Below are positions 25,988 through 36,811 of a DNA stretch of 40,342 bases, one piece after another. Within the stretch, counting starts at the first letter, position 1. Each line of letters begins with the position of its first letter. The notes below the pieces were generated by a model. That model had not been told where the DNA came from and ran no database searches. It worked only from the letters and a program-made list of their open reading frames with translations. The stretch is from an uncultured Clostridia bacterium (lineage in GTDB: Bacteria; Bacillota; Clostridia; TANB77; CAG-508), in NCBI GenBank assembly GCA_947625895.1, contig CANQPZ010000010.1:1-40342 (forward strand), given 5' to 3'. The translations under genes were made by a program, and so were the position numbers.

Positions 25988-26998
25988 ATGGAAAAGAAAA
26001 TAATGTTGACAGGTGATAGACCTACTGGAAGATTACATATTGGCCATTATTTCGGATCTCTACAAAATAGAGTTAAAATGCAAAATGAAGTTGATGAATG
26101 TTATATTTTAGTTGCTGATGTTCAAGCATTAACAGATAACTTTAATAATCCTGAAAAAGTTAGAAAAAATGTAAGAGAAGTTGTTATGGATTATTTATCT
26201 GTTGGAATTGATCCAGAGAAAGCAACTATTTATATCCAGTCAATGATACCAGAAGTAGCAGAACTTACTGTATTTTACTCAAACTTAGTTACAATAGCTA
26301 GATTAGAAAGAAATCCAACAGTTAAAACTGAGATTGCTCAAAAGAAGGAATTATTTGGTGAAAGTGTAACTTATGGATTTTTAGGTTATCCAGTAAGTCA
26401 AGCAGCTGATATTACAGCTTTTGATGCAACAATAGTTCCAGTTGGAGAGGATCAATCTCCACTTATAGAACAATGTAGAGAAATTGTTCGTAAATTCAAT
26501 AGTATTTATGGAGATGTCTTAAGAGAACCAGAAGTTTATTTATCTGAAACAAAGAGAATAAAAGGATTAGATGGAAATGAAAAAATGGGAAAATCTCTTG
26601 GAAATGCAATTTATTTATCTGATTCAGAAGAAGAGATAAATAAAAAGGTTATGAGTGCAGTAACAGATCCATCAAGAATAAAAAAAGATGATAAAGGAAA
26701 TCCTGATATATGTATGGTTGCATATTATCATAATTTATTTAGTACAAAAGAAGAATGCGAAAAAGTTTGTGCAGAGTGCAAAGCAGGAACAAGAGGATGC
26801 GTTGCATGCAAGAAACAACTAGCCAAAAATATTTCGGATTTTCTTGAGCCTATGAGAGAAAAAAGAGCTTATTATGAGGCTCATCCGGAAATAGTTGATG
26901 AGATTATAATTAAGGGAACGGAGAAGGCGAGAGAAAAAGCCAAGGAAGTTATGGCAAAGGTGAAGAAAGCTATGAAGTTAGATTACTTCGAAAAATAA
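25988..26998 (+). CDS. trpS: tryptophanyl-tRNA synthetase
   Basis: TGDRPTGRLHIGHYFGSLQNRV; EKMGKSLGNAIYLSDS. Confidence 0.97.
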   Translation: MEKKIMLTGDRPTGRLHIGHYFGSLQNRVKMQNEVDECYILVADVQALTDNFNNPEKVRKNVREVVMDYLSVGIDPEKATIYIQSMIPEVAELTVFYSNLVTIARLERNPTVKTEIAQKKELFGESVTYGFLGYPVSQAADITAFDATIVPVGEDQSPLIEQCREIVRKFNSIYGDVLREPEVYLSETKRIKGLDGNEKMGKSLGNAIYLSDSEEEINKKVMSAVTDPSRIKKDDKGNPDICMVAYYHNLFSTKEECEKVCAECKAGTRGCVACKKQLAKNISDFLEPMREKRAYYEAHPEIVDEIIIKGTEKAREKAKEVMAKVKKAMKLDYFEK

Positions 26999-27002
26999 AG
27001 AT

Positions 27003-27122
27003 CTTCGAAAAATAAACTTCGTCTTACGTCGTTAAAATTTAATTTTGAAATCCTCATGTATCTACATACACTCCGGTGTTCAAAATTAAATTTTGCCTAG
27101 TAATACTTGTTTCTTTTTTGAA
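27003..27122. repeat. family A structured repeat, copy 2
   Basis: AAAATTTAATTTTGAA / TTCAAAATTAAATTTT perfect 16-bp arms; apical TGTAT-ctac-ATACA; tacgtcgtta...ctccggtg...tttgcctagta. Confidence 0.85.
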
Positions 27123-27125
27123 TTT

Positions 27126-27247
27126 GAATATATAAAAAAAATTTCGTATTGCAGTGTTAAAAATGAATTTTGAATTCATATGTATCTATATACACTCCGG
27201 TGTTCAAAATTAAATTTTGCCTAGTAATACTCGTTTCTTTTCCGAAG
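27126..27247. repeat. family A structured repeat, copy 3 (tandem)
   Basis: Apical TGTAT-ctat-ATACA; ctccggtgttcaaaattaaattttgcctagtaatac repeated from copy 2; diverged left half. Confidence 0.8.
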
Positions 27248-27285
27248 CTACTAAAAGATTAGAAAAGAAAACAGATAATTTATAA

Positions 27286-28584
<1,299 letters not shown>

Positions 28585-28628
28585 AATAAAAAAAACGGAT
28601 TTTTATATCCGCTTTTTTTTATTGCATA

Positions 28629-29504
28629 TTAATCTTTATCTTCAGATGGTGATAAAATAGATTTAATCATTTTTATTATTTTATTGAAGGCTAATTTTAT
28701 TTTATTTATGAAACCAGGTTGCTCTAGTTCTTTATCATCTGTTTTTATTAAAGATTTTTCAATATATAAATCACCAGTAATTAAAGGTTCATCTTCTTCT
28801 TTTCCAATTTCTTTTACGAGTGAATTAACGTAAACTGAACCTGCTGTAACTTTATCATCATCAAAAGCTTTAACAGATTGCTTTTTAGCTTGATCAGTAA
28901 TTTTTGAAAATTCAGTATATGCTAAATCTTCTTCATTATTTTTAACTATAGATTCTGTTAAAACATTTTCATTATTTTCATTTTTTGTAACTTGTGTAAA
29001 TAAGGTATTATTAGGAACTGATTGTTTAGAAGTGTCTTCTAAAGTAATTGTATTATCAAAAGATATTGTATCAGATGAAACTATAGATGTTTCCAAAACA
29101 GGATCAACTTCATTTAATTCTTGTAATGGATTAGGAATGTCAGTTATTTCTATTTTAACTTCTTTTCTAGTATCTGCTAGTGGCTCAAATGATAATATTT
29201 CACTTGCTTCCTTAATTGGTAAAATATAATTTGCACCATTATTATTATCCCATTGGTTTAAATCATTCTTGAAACAAAATTGTATATTACCTTGACCTTC
29301 AATTTTAACTGTTGCAAGATAACCAAACGTAGATGGCTTCATTTTTATCTCAGATTTATTGTCCCATAAATCTCCATATCCATATGAAATATAAATTTCT
29401 TTTGATGATGCCTCTGAAAATAGTGATCCTTTATAAAGAAGAACTATTTCAGAATTTTCGATAATTTCATCTTTATTAATATAAATATCTTTTGTAAAAT
29501 CCAT
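28629..29504 (-). CDS. CBM25-like carbohydrate-binding domain protein, apparently cytosolic
   Basis: ISYGYGDLWDNKSEIKMKPSTFGYLATVKIEGQGNIQFCFKNDLNQWDNNNGANYIL; start MDFTK with SD gggaga. Confidence 0.65.
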   Translation of the reverse strand: MDFTKDIYINKDEIIENSEIVLLYKGSLFSEASSKEIYISYGYGDLWDNKSEIKMKPSTFGYLATVKIEGQGNIQFCFKNDLNQWDNNNGANYILPIKEASEILSFEPLADTRKEVKIEITDIPNPLQELNEVDPVLETSIVSSDTISFDNTITLEDTSKQSVPNNTLFTQVTKNENNENVLTESIVKNNEEDLAYTEFSKITDQAKKQSVKAFDDDKVTAGSVYVNSLVKEIGKEEDEPLITGDLYIEKSLIKTDDKELEQPGFINKIKLAFNKIIKMIKSILSPSEDKD

Positions 29505-29651
29505 TTTTCTCTCCCAAATCTTATTTATAAAAATTATATTCTTATATTTCAGCTTTTTCAACAAAATAACTTATCAATACTGTTATTTTTTAATTACAAA
29601 ATTACAAAAAAATAACAGAAAAATAACAAAACATAAATAAAAATAAAACAA

Positions 29652-29689
29652 AACTTTTGTTTGACAAACAAAAAGTTATATGATATCAT
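29652..29689 (+). promoter_or_regulatory. lexA promoter with overlapping palindromic operator candidate
   Basis: TTGACA-17-TATCAT; AACTTTTGTTTG-a-CAAACAAAAAGTT over the -35. Confidence 0.6.
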
Positions 29690-29713
29690 CTAAAACAATA
29701 AAAGAATATAGGA

Positions 29714-30385
29714 GTGATGAGAGTGAAAAAGAAAGACCCAAACATGCTTAATAAAAGGGAAAAAGCTATTTTGAAATTTATAGAAAAGCAAATAAAATTA
29801 AAAGGATATCCACCTTCAGTTAGAGAAATAGGAAAGGCTGTTGATTTAAAATCTACTGCAACAGTACATGGATATTTAAATCAATTAGAAGAAAAAGGTT
29901 ATATTAAGAAAGAGCAACAAAAAGGTAGAACTTTAAAATTACTTAAAGGTGGAGCTCTTGAAGGTCAAGAAACTTTCACACCAGGAAATAAAGATATATA
30001 TACTCAAAAAGAACTAGTTGAAGTTCCTGTAATTGGAAAAATTACAGCTGGAGCTCCAATATTAGCTGTTGAAAATGTTACTGACACATTTCCAATTCCA
30101 ATTGACTTTGTTGGAAATAGTGAAAGCTTCATGCTTACAGTTAGAGGAGAAAGTATGATCGAAGCTGGTATTTTAGATGGTGACTATATTCTAGTAAAAA
30201 AACAAAATACAGCTTTAAATGGAGAAATTGTTGTAGCACTTATTGAAGATGAAGCAACAGTAAAAACTTTCTATAAAGAAAAAGATCATATTAGATTACA
30301 ACCAGAAAACTCTACAATGGATCCAATAATAGTTCCAGATTGTAAGATTCTTGGAAAAGTTGCTGGTGTATTTAGAAAAATGTAA
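29714..30385 (+). CDS. lexA: LexA repressor
   Basis: w[37 protein letters not shown]; cleavage site [19 protein letters not shown]. Confidence 0.95.
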   Translation: MMRVKKKDPNMLNKREKAILKFIEKQIKLKGYPPSVREIGKAVDLKSTATVHGYLNQLEEKGYIKKEQQKGRTLKLLKGGALEGQETFTPGNKDIYTQKELVEVPVIGKITAGAPILAVENVTDTFPIPIDFVGNSESFMLTVRGESMIEAGILDGDYILVKKQNTALNGEIVVALIEDEATVKTFYKEKDHIRLQPENSTMDPIIVPDCKILGKVAGVFRKM

Positions 30386-30506
30386 TTAAAAAAGAACAAT
30401 AGCGGACATTTTTATATATCATACTATTTAATTTCATTGCAAAGTCCGCGTTGATTGTTCACCCGCCAAAATTTCTTTAGAAATTTTGTGTGGATTTGTG
30501 GCGAAG

Positions 30507-30552
30507 TTTTTATATAATAGGAAATGCGGAGCACTTTCCTATTATATAAAAA
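30507..30552. repeat. perfect 18-bp inverted repeat
   Basis: TTTTTATATAATAGGAAA-tgcggagcac-TTTCCTATTATATAAAAA. Confidence 0.8.
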
Positions 30553-30580
30553 GAATCCAAATATAATTTGGATTCTTTCT
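30551..30580. terminator. bidirectional terminator between lexA and mutS2
   Basis: AGAATCCAAATATAATTTGGATTCT palindrome, T-tract right. Confidence 0.75.
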
Positions 30581-32922
30581 TATTTTATTTCGACTATTGT
30601 AACTCCCATTTCACCTTCACCATAAGTTCCATATCTATAACTTTTTACATGTGGGTGATTTTTTAAATAATTTTGAATTCCTTTTCCTAAAATTCCTGTC
30701 CCTTTACCATGAACAATTCTTATTGTTTCAAACTTTGCGACTGCACTAGTATCTAAAAATTTATCGACTAGAAGATTTGCTTCTTCAACATTTAAACCGA
30801 TTACATTTAATTCTGTACTAATTTGTTTTGGAACAAAATTATTAAATTCTTTTTTAGAAATTTCCTTGTTTTTACTAATTTGTTTTGCTGGTGCAATTTG
30901 AGAAATTGAAAGTGTAGTTTTTATATTATCAATTTGTATATTAATTTTTTTTGATTGATTTGGATAACTAAGAACAGTTCCATTTTTATCAAAAGAGGGA
31001 ACATATACAATTTTTCCAGGTACAATTTCACTTTCATCTATTGTCTCAAAGTGTTCATCAAAGTTTTCAGAAGAAGAAAATTCTGATAATTTTTCATTTA
31101 GTTTTTTACGTAAAGAATGAACTTTAGCTGAACTACTTTTTTCATCGTTCATTTCTTTTATAATGCTATTAGCTTCTTCTTTTGCTTCAAGTAGAATTTC
31201 TTTAGCTTCTTGCTTATATTTATTAATGTATTCTTTTTTATTTTGTTCTAATTCATTTTTCTCATTAATTAAATCATTTTTTAATAATTCAATTTCTTTA
31301 GAGTTTCTTAAAATACTTTCTTTTTCTGATTCGATCTTTGATTTATTATCATATATTTCTTTTAGAAGATCTTCAATTTGTGCAGTGTTAGAATTAATTG
31401 ATTTTTTTGCTTTATCTAAAATTTCATCAGATAATCCTAACTTTTTACTTATATCAAATGCATTACTTTTTCCAGGAACCCCAAGTAATAATTTGTAAGT
31501 AGGAGATAGGGTTTCTAAATCAAATTCACAACTTGCATTTTCAACACCTTCTGTGACTAAAGCATATTCTTTTAATTCTTGATAATGTGTTGTAGCCAAA
31601 GTCAAAATATTTTTTTCTTTTAAATTTTCTAATATACTTAATGCAAGATGAGAGCCTTCTACAGGGTCTGTTCCAGAACCTAATTCGTCTAGCAATACCA
31701 AGCTTTGATCTGTAGAATTATTTAGTATGTAAACAATATTTTTTATGTGTGATGAAAATGTACTTAAAGATTCTAATATATTTTGTTCATCACCAATATC
31801 TGCAAATATGTTATCAAAAACATATATTGAACTTTTTTCTGAGGCAGGAATGTGAAGTCCACTCATTGCCATTGCAGAAAGTAATCCAACAGTTTTTAAA
31901 GTTACAGTTTTTCCACCTGTGTTTGGACCTGTAATTAGTAAAGTTGAAAAATTTTTACCAATTTCCAAATCTATTGGAACTGCAGTTTCTTTATTTAATA
32001 ATGGATGTCGTGCTTTTTCTAAAGTTATCAACTTTTTGTCGTTAATTTGTGGACAATTACCATCTAAAAATCTAGAATATTTTGCTTTTGCAAAAATAAA
32101 ATCTAACATACAAATTAAATTATATGTATTTTCTAATTCTGATGTAATATCAAAAAATAGAGAAGAGAGCTTTTGAAGAATTTTCTCAATTTCAATATTC
32201 TCTTGGTTTGCTAAATCTGAAAGATTGTTATTTAGTTCAAAAACAGATAGTGGTTCAACAAAGACAGTAGCACCACTAGTTGATGTATCGTGTATGAAAC
32301 CTTTAACTTCAGATTTATATTCTGATTTTACAGGAACAACAAATCTATTTTGCCTTACTGTAATTATAGGCTCTTGCAAATATTTTGATGATAATAATGA
32401 TTGTAATTTACCTTTTATAGATTTTTGAATGTCCTTCATTTCTTGTCTTATTTTATATAACTTATCTGATGCTCTATCATCTAATGTGTTTTCATCAATT
32501 ATTGAAGTTGAAATTTGATTTTCAATTCTAGTATTTGTATAAAGATTATTGAAATAATTAGTAAGAGCATCTGTTTCATTTAATTCTTCATTAAAATAGT
32601 AGTCTTTCAATTCTTTTGAAATTCTTAAAACTTGATTTATTTCTAAAAGTGATTTTATAGATAAAAAGTTTTGATTTTTCAATGTTAGAATGTGAGATTC
32701 TATATTATTAAGTTCAGAAATAGGAATATTTCCTTTCCTATATAATAAAACTAAAGCCTCTGATGTCTCTGAAAGCATTTTTTCAACTCTAGATTTATTA
32801 TTACTTGGTAATAAATCCTTGCAAGTATTTTTTGCTTTATCTGTTATTGCAAATTCAGAAAGCTTTAAAAGTATTTTATTAAATTCTAATTTTTCTAAAG
32901 AAATGTTTTTCATATAAATCAC
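30580..32922 (-). CDS. mutS2: endonuclease MutS2
   Basis: TGPNTGGKTVTLKTVGLL Walker A; DELGSGTDPVEGSHLALSIL; C-terminal Smr domain RIVHGKGTGILGKGI. Confidence 0.95.
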   Translation of the reverse strand: MIYMKNISLEKLEFNKILLKLSEFAITDKAKNTCKDLLPSNNKSRVEKMLSETSEALVLLYRKGNIPISELNNIESHILTLKNQNFLSIKSLLEINQVLRISKELKDYYFNEELNETDALTNYFNNLYTNTRIENQISTSIIDENTLDDRASDKLYKIRQEMKDIQKSIKGKLQSLLSSKYLQEPIITVRQNRFVVPVKSEYKSEVKGFIHDTSTSGATVFVEPLSVFELNNNLSDLANQENIEIEKILQKLSSLFFDITSELENTYNLICMLDFIFAKAKYSRFLDGNCPQINDKKLITLEKARHPLLNKETAVPIDLEIGKNFSTLLITGPNTGGKTVTLKTVGLLSAMAMSGLHIPASEKSSIYVFDNIFADIGDEQNILESLSTFSSHIKNIVYILNNSTDQSLVLLDELGSGTDPVEGSHLALSILENLKEKNILTLATTHYQELKEYALVTEGVENASCEFDLETLSPTYKLLLGVPGKSNAFDISKKLGLSDEILDKAKKSINSNTAQIEDLLKEIYDNKSKIESEKESILRNSKEIELLKNDLINEKNELEQNKKEYINKYKQEAKEILLEAKEEANSIIKEMNDEKSSSAKVHSLRKKLNEKLSEFSSSENFDEHFETIDESEIVPGKIVYVPSFDKNGTVLSYPNQSKKINIQIDNIKTTLSISQIAPAKQISKNKEISKKEFNNFVPKQISTELNVIGLNVEEANLLVDKFLDTSAVAKFETIRIVHGKGTGILGKGIQNYLKNHPHVKSYRYGTYGEGEMGVTIVEIK

Positions 32923-33127
32923 CTATATTGATTATATTAGGGTTTTGCGAATAAATCAAGAAATAGAAAAAAATGGAATATTTTTTAAATTTATATATAA
33001 AATAAATATGTATACTACAAGATGAATGAAAAATAAAAAACTTCGTAAAATTAATTGAAATTTAGAGAAAAGTGTAATATAATCGTAACAGATTTGCAAA
33101 TAACTTGAAACAGAAAGGATGATTCTG

Positions 33128-34117
33128 ATGTTTGGACAAGATATAGGTATTGATTTAGGAACTGCTACAGTAATTGCATATGTTAAGGGTAAAGGAATTG
33201 TACTTAGAGAGCCATCTGTAGTTGCAGTAAACAATGTAAATGGTGAAGTCCTTGCAGTAGGTCATGAAGCAAGAAGAATGCTTGGAAGAACACCTGGAAA
33301 TATCGTTGCAACAAGACCTCTTAGAGATGGAGTTATTTCAGATTACACAGTTACTGAAAAGATGCTTAAATATTTTATTAATAAAATTGGTGGAAAATTT
33401 TTATTTGCACCAAGAATCATGATTTGTATACCATCACAAGTTACTGAAGTTGAGAAAAAAGCTGTTATTGATGCTGCATCAAATGCAGGAGCTAGAAAAG
33501 TATATTTAATTGAAGAACCTATAGCTGCTGCGATTGGAGCCGGAATTGATATTTCAAAACCTTGTGGAAATATGATTGTTGATATTGGAGGAGGAACAAC
33601 TGATATAGCAGTTATTTCACTTGGAGGATCAGTTGTTAGTTCATCAATAAAAGTTGCTGGAGATAAATTTGACGAAGCAATAGTAAGATATATAAAAAGA
33701 AAATATAATATGATGATTGGAGAAAGAACAGCCGAAGATTTAAAAGTTAACGTTGGTTGTGTATATCCAAAGATACAAGATGTTGAAATGGATATAAGAG
33801 GAAGAGATTTAGTTACTGGTTTACCAAAAACTCTTACAATTCATTCAAGTGAAATGATGGAAGCTCTTGAAGAACCAACAAATATGATCATAGATGCTGT
33901 GCATGCTGTTTTAGAAAAAACACCACCTGAACTTGCAGCAGACATTAGCGACAGAGGAATATATATGACAGGTGGAGGATGTTTAATCGATGGATTAGAT
34001 AAACTTTTACAAGAAAGAACAGGAATAAATGTTATGATTGCAGAAGACGCTGTTTCATGTGTCGCTTTAGGAACAGGAAAAGCACTCGATAATCTAGACA
34101 TGATAGATAGAAAATAA
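33128..34117 (+). CDS. mreB: MreB/Mbl rod-shape determining protein
   Basis: DIGIDLGTATVIAYVKGKGIVLREPSVVA; VDIGGGTTDIAVISLGG; start MFGQDIG chosen over ORF track 33119. Confidence 0.93.
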   Translation: MFGQDIGIDLGTATVIAYVKGKGIVLREPSVVAVNNVNGEVLAVGHEARRMLGRTPGNIVATRPLRDGVISDYTVTEKMLKYFINKIGGKFLFAPRIMICIPSQVTEVEKKAVIDAASNAGARKVYLIEEPIAAAIGAGIDISKPCGNMIVDIGGGTTDIAVISLGGSVVSSSIKVAGDKFDEAIVRYIKRKYNMMIGERTAEDLKVNVGCVYPKIQDVEMDIRGRDLVTGLPKTLTIHSSEMMEALEEPTNMIIDAVHAVLEKTPPELAADISDRGIYMTGGGCLIDGLDKLLQERTGINVMIAEDAVSCVALGTGKALDNLDMIDRK

Positions 34118-34122
34118 ACATA

Positions 34123-34155
34123 TTAAAGATACTCTTTTTATAGAGTATCTTTTTT
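34123..34155 (+). terminator. mreB terminator
   Basis: agatactctttttatagagtatctttttt. Confidence 0.75.
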
Positions 34156-34233
34156 ATGCAATATTTGAAATAGTTGAGATAGCTTAAAAAAGGTGTTATA
34201 ATTAAAAAATGTAAAATAAGAAGGAGCAATAAA

Positions 34234-35502
34234 ATGAAGAAAGTTGCATTTTATACTTTAGGTTGCAAAGTTAATCAATATGAAACAAATGGAATGGCAC
34301 AAAAATTGATGAATAAATATGAAATTGTTCAACCTGAAGATAAAGCTGATATATACATAATAAATACTTGTAGTGTCACAAATATGTCTGATAGAAAGTC
34401 TAGACAGATGTTAAGACGAGCTAAAGAATTGAATAAAGATGCATTAGTTATTGCTGTTGGATGTTATGCTGAAACAGCAAGAGATGAAATAGAAAAAATT
34501 CCTGAAGTTGATTTGATTTTAAATAATGCTCAAAAGACTGTAATTGATGAATGTATAGACGAATATTTTGAAGGAAAAGAGAGTACACAAATTTCTGATA
34601 AATTATTTTGTGATTTTGGTTCTGTTACATATACTGAAAAAACTAGAGCAGTAGTTAAAGTTCAAGATGGTTGCAATAATTTTTGTAGTTATTGCATAAT
34701 CCCATTTGCTAGAGGAAGAGTTAGAAGCCGAAATCCAGAAGGTATACTTAATGAAATTACTGATATTGCAAAAAATGGAATAAAAGAAGTTGTAATTACA
34801 GGAATACAAGTTTCTGCATATGGGACAGATTTTGACAAAGAATATAAGCTTATTGATCTATTAGAAGATATTAATAAAATTGATGGAGTTGAAAGAATAA
34901 GATTAGGTTCATTAGAACCATTGATTATTACTGATGAGTTTTGTAGCAGAATAAAAAAATTAGAGAAGATTTGTCATCATTTTCATTTATCATTGCAAAG
35001 TGGATGTGATAAGACATTAAGAGAAATGAACAGAAAATATACGACATCACAATTTGAAGATGTTGTAAGTAGACTTAAGATAATTTATGATGATGTCATT
35101 CTTACAACTGATATAATAGTAGGATTTCCAAATGAAACAGATGAAGATTTTGAAGAAACTTATGAATTTTTGAAGAAAATTAAATTCTATAAAATGCATA
35201 TATTTAAATATTCACCTAGAAAAGGAACAGTAGCAGCTAAGATGAAAAATCAAATAGATGGTGACAAAAAGGATGAAAGAAGTAAAAAACTAATTGAGTT
35301 ATCTAACAAAAACGAAAAAGAATACCTAGAAGAATATATAGGAAAGACTGTGGATGTCCTATTTGAGGAACAAGATGGTGAGTTTTTTAAAGGACATACA
35401 GCAAATTATATAATGGTAAAAAGCAAGCAAAATGAAGATTGTTTAAATAGAATAGTTTCTGTCAAAATAAAGGAAGCTGAGGAAGAGAATCTTAAGGGAT
35501 AA
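34234..35502 (+). CDS. mtaB: tRNA t6A37 methylthiotransferase MtaB
   Basis: FYTLGCKVNQYETNGMAQ; radical SAM CNNFCSYCIIPFARGRVRSR; MiaB/MtaB layout. Confidence 0.92.
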   Translation: MKKVAFYTLGCKVNQYETNGMAQKLMNKYEIVQPEDKADIYIINTCSVTNMSDRKSRQMLRRAKELNKDALVIAVGCYAETARDEIEKIPEVDLILNNAQKTVIDECIDEYFEGKESTQISDKLFCDFGSVTYTEKTRAVVKVQDGCNNFCSYCIIPFARGRVRSRNPEGILNEITDIAKNGIKEVVITGIQVSAYGTDFDKEYKLIDLLEDINKIDGVERIRLGSLEPLIITDEFCSRIKKLEKICHHFHLSLQSGCDKTLREMNRKYTTSQFEDVVSRLKIIYDDVILTTDIIVGFPNETDEDFEETYEFLKKIKFYKMHIFKYSPRKGTVAAKMKNQIDGDKKDERSKKLIELSNKNEKEYLEEYIGKTVDVLFEEQDGEFFKGHTANYIMVKSKQNEDCLNRIVSVKIKEAEEENLKG

Positions 35503-35660
35503 TGTACCTTAAGGTTCTTTTTTGTCTAACATTGTAAACAAAAAGAAATAAAAATGTAATACAAATAATAATAAATTATATTGAATATTTGATTTCTATA
35601 TAGTATAAATTATTATATAAAGTGTGAAAAAAGAGTTCTACTAAGGAGGAAAATTAAATA

Positions 35661-36548
35661 ATGAAAGATACGAATTTAAATAATGGAGTACAGCAAGGAC
35701 AACCAAATCAAGTGAGGCAGCAAGTTCAAGCGGGAACAATTAATGGAGTTCAACAAGGATATGTAGCATCACCACAAATGCAACAACAAGTACAATACTC
35801 ACAAGCTAGTGGAGTTGTTGGAAACAGAGTTAATGGAGTCCAAGGACAAGTAGTTGGACAAGTTAGACCACAAGCAAATAATCAAGTTGCTGGTCAATAT
35901 GTAGGACAACCACAAGTACAATATCAGGCTCAACCACAAGTGCAATATCAAGCCCAACCTCAAATGAATAATCAATTTAATAATCCTCAAAATGTGGGAC
36001 AAAATCCTACTAACTATGCTGGAAATGTAGGAATATATAATGGAAGTGAAAATAGAGTACAACAAGGTCAATATTCACAAGTTAGTGGATTTGTTGGAAA
36101 TAATGTTAATGGAGTTCAAGGACAAGTTCAAAATGCTGGACAAGCTCCAAATAATCAAGGTATAAAAGAAAATGCTGGAAGCATTGCAGGTGTTATGGAA
36201 CAAGCACCATCTAATCAATTCTTTGATACGTTATTTAATTCAAAAAAAGAACAAGAATCACAACAAATGTCAGGATATGTCGGAGGATATGTAGAAGCAC
36301 CTCAAGAAAAAGTATTAAAAATTGGATATAACGAAGAGGGAACACAAGCATCTAACTTACCAGTAAAGAAAGTTGGATTCTTACAAAAAATTAAAGAATT
36401 CTTAGTTCCTTCTACATGGACTGTACCAGAAATAAGAGTTAATATTTCAGAAAAAGAAGAAAAAGTATTGTCAGAAGTTCATGACTTTTTATTCCAAGAA
36501 ATTACTTTAAAAACATTTACAGATTTATTTAAATTCGGTAAAAAATAA
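35661..36548 (+). CDS. Gln/Asn-rich low-complexity protein with conserved-looking C-terminus
   Basis: SD aaggagg; repeated YSQ(A/V)SG(V/F)VGN(R/N)VNGVQGQV and QPQVQYQA; hydrophobic C-terminal EVHDFLFQEITLKTFTDLFKFGKK. Confidence 0.65.
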   Translation: MKDTNLNNGVQQGQPNQVRQQVQAGTINGVQQGYVASPQMQQQVQYSQASGVVGNRVNGVQGQVVGQVRPQANNQVAGQYVGQPQVQYQAQPQVQYQAQPQMNNQFNNPQNVGQNPTNYAGNVGIYNGSENRVQQGQYSQVSGFVGNNVNGVQGQVQNAGQAPNNQGIKENAGSIAGVMEQAPSNQFFDTLFNSKKEQESQQMSGYVGGYVEAPQEKVLKIGYNEEGTQASNLPVKKVGFLQKIKEFLVPSTWTVPEIRVNISEKEEKVLSEVHDFLFQEITLKTFTDLFKFGKK

Positions 36549-36566
36549 AATAATAGTTAATAATTA

Positions 36567-36597
36567 GGAGAACCTACAAACAGTAGGTTCTTTTTTT
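36567..36597 (+). terminator. terminator
   Basis: GAACCTACaaacaGTAGGTTCTTTTTTT. Confidence 0.85.
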
Positions 36598-36811
36598 ATG
36601 CTTTTTATTATTAAAATCAGAATAGATAAAACTAGCCTATATCAACTAATACTGGCTTTAATATTAAAAACTTTTAATGTTAATAAATAATAAAAATGTG
36701 CTTAGGGAAAAATACAATTTAAGTATTGCAATTCTTAATCTTTTGATATAGAATAAGCATGGTTAAAAGTGACCAAATTTAAATTGATGTAAAAATCAAA
36801 AGGAGGATTAT

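Noticed and set aside
31163-32428. Plus-strand ORFs within mutS2
   Set aside because: Antisense shadows of a well-supported minus-strand gene
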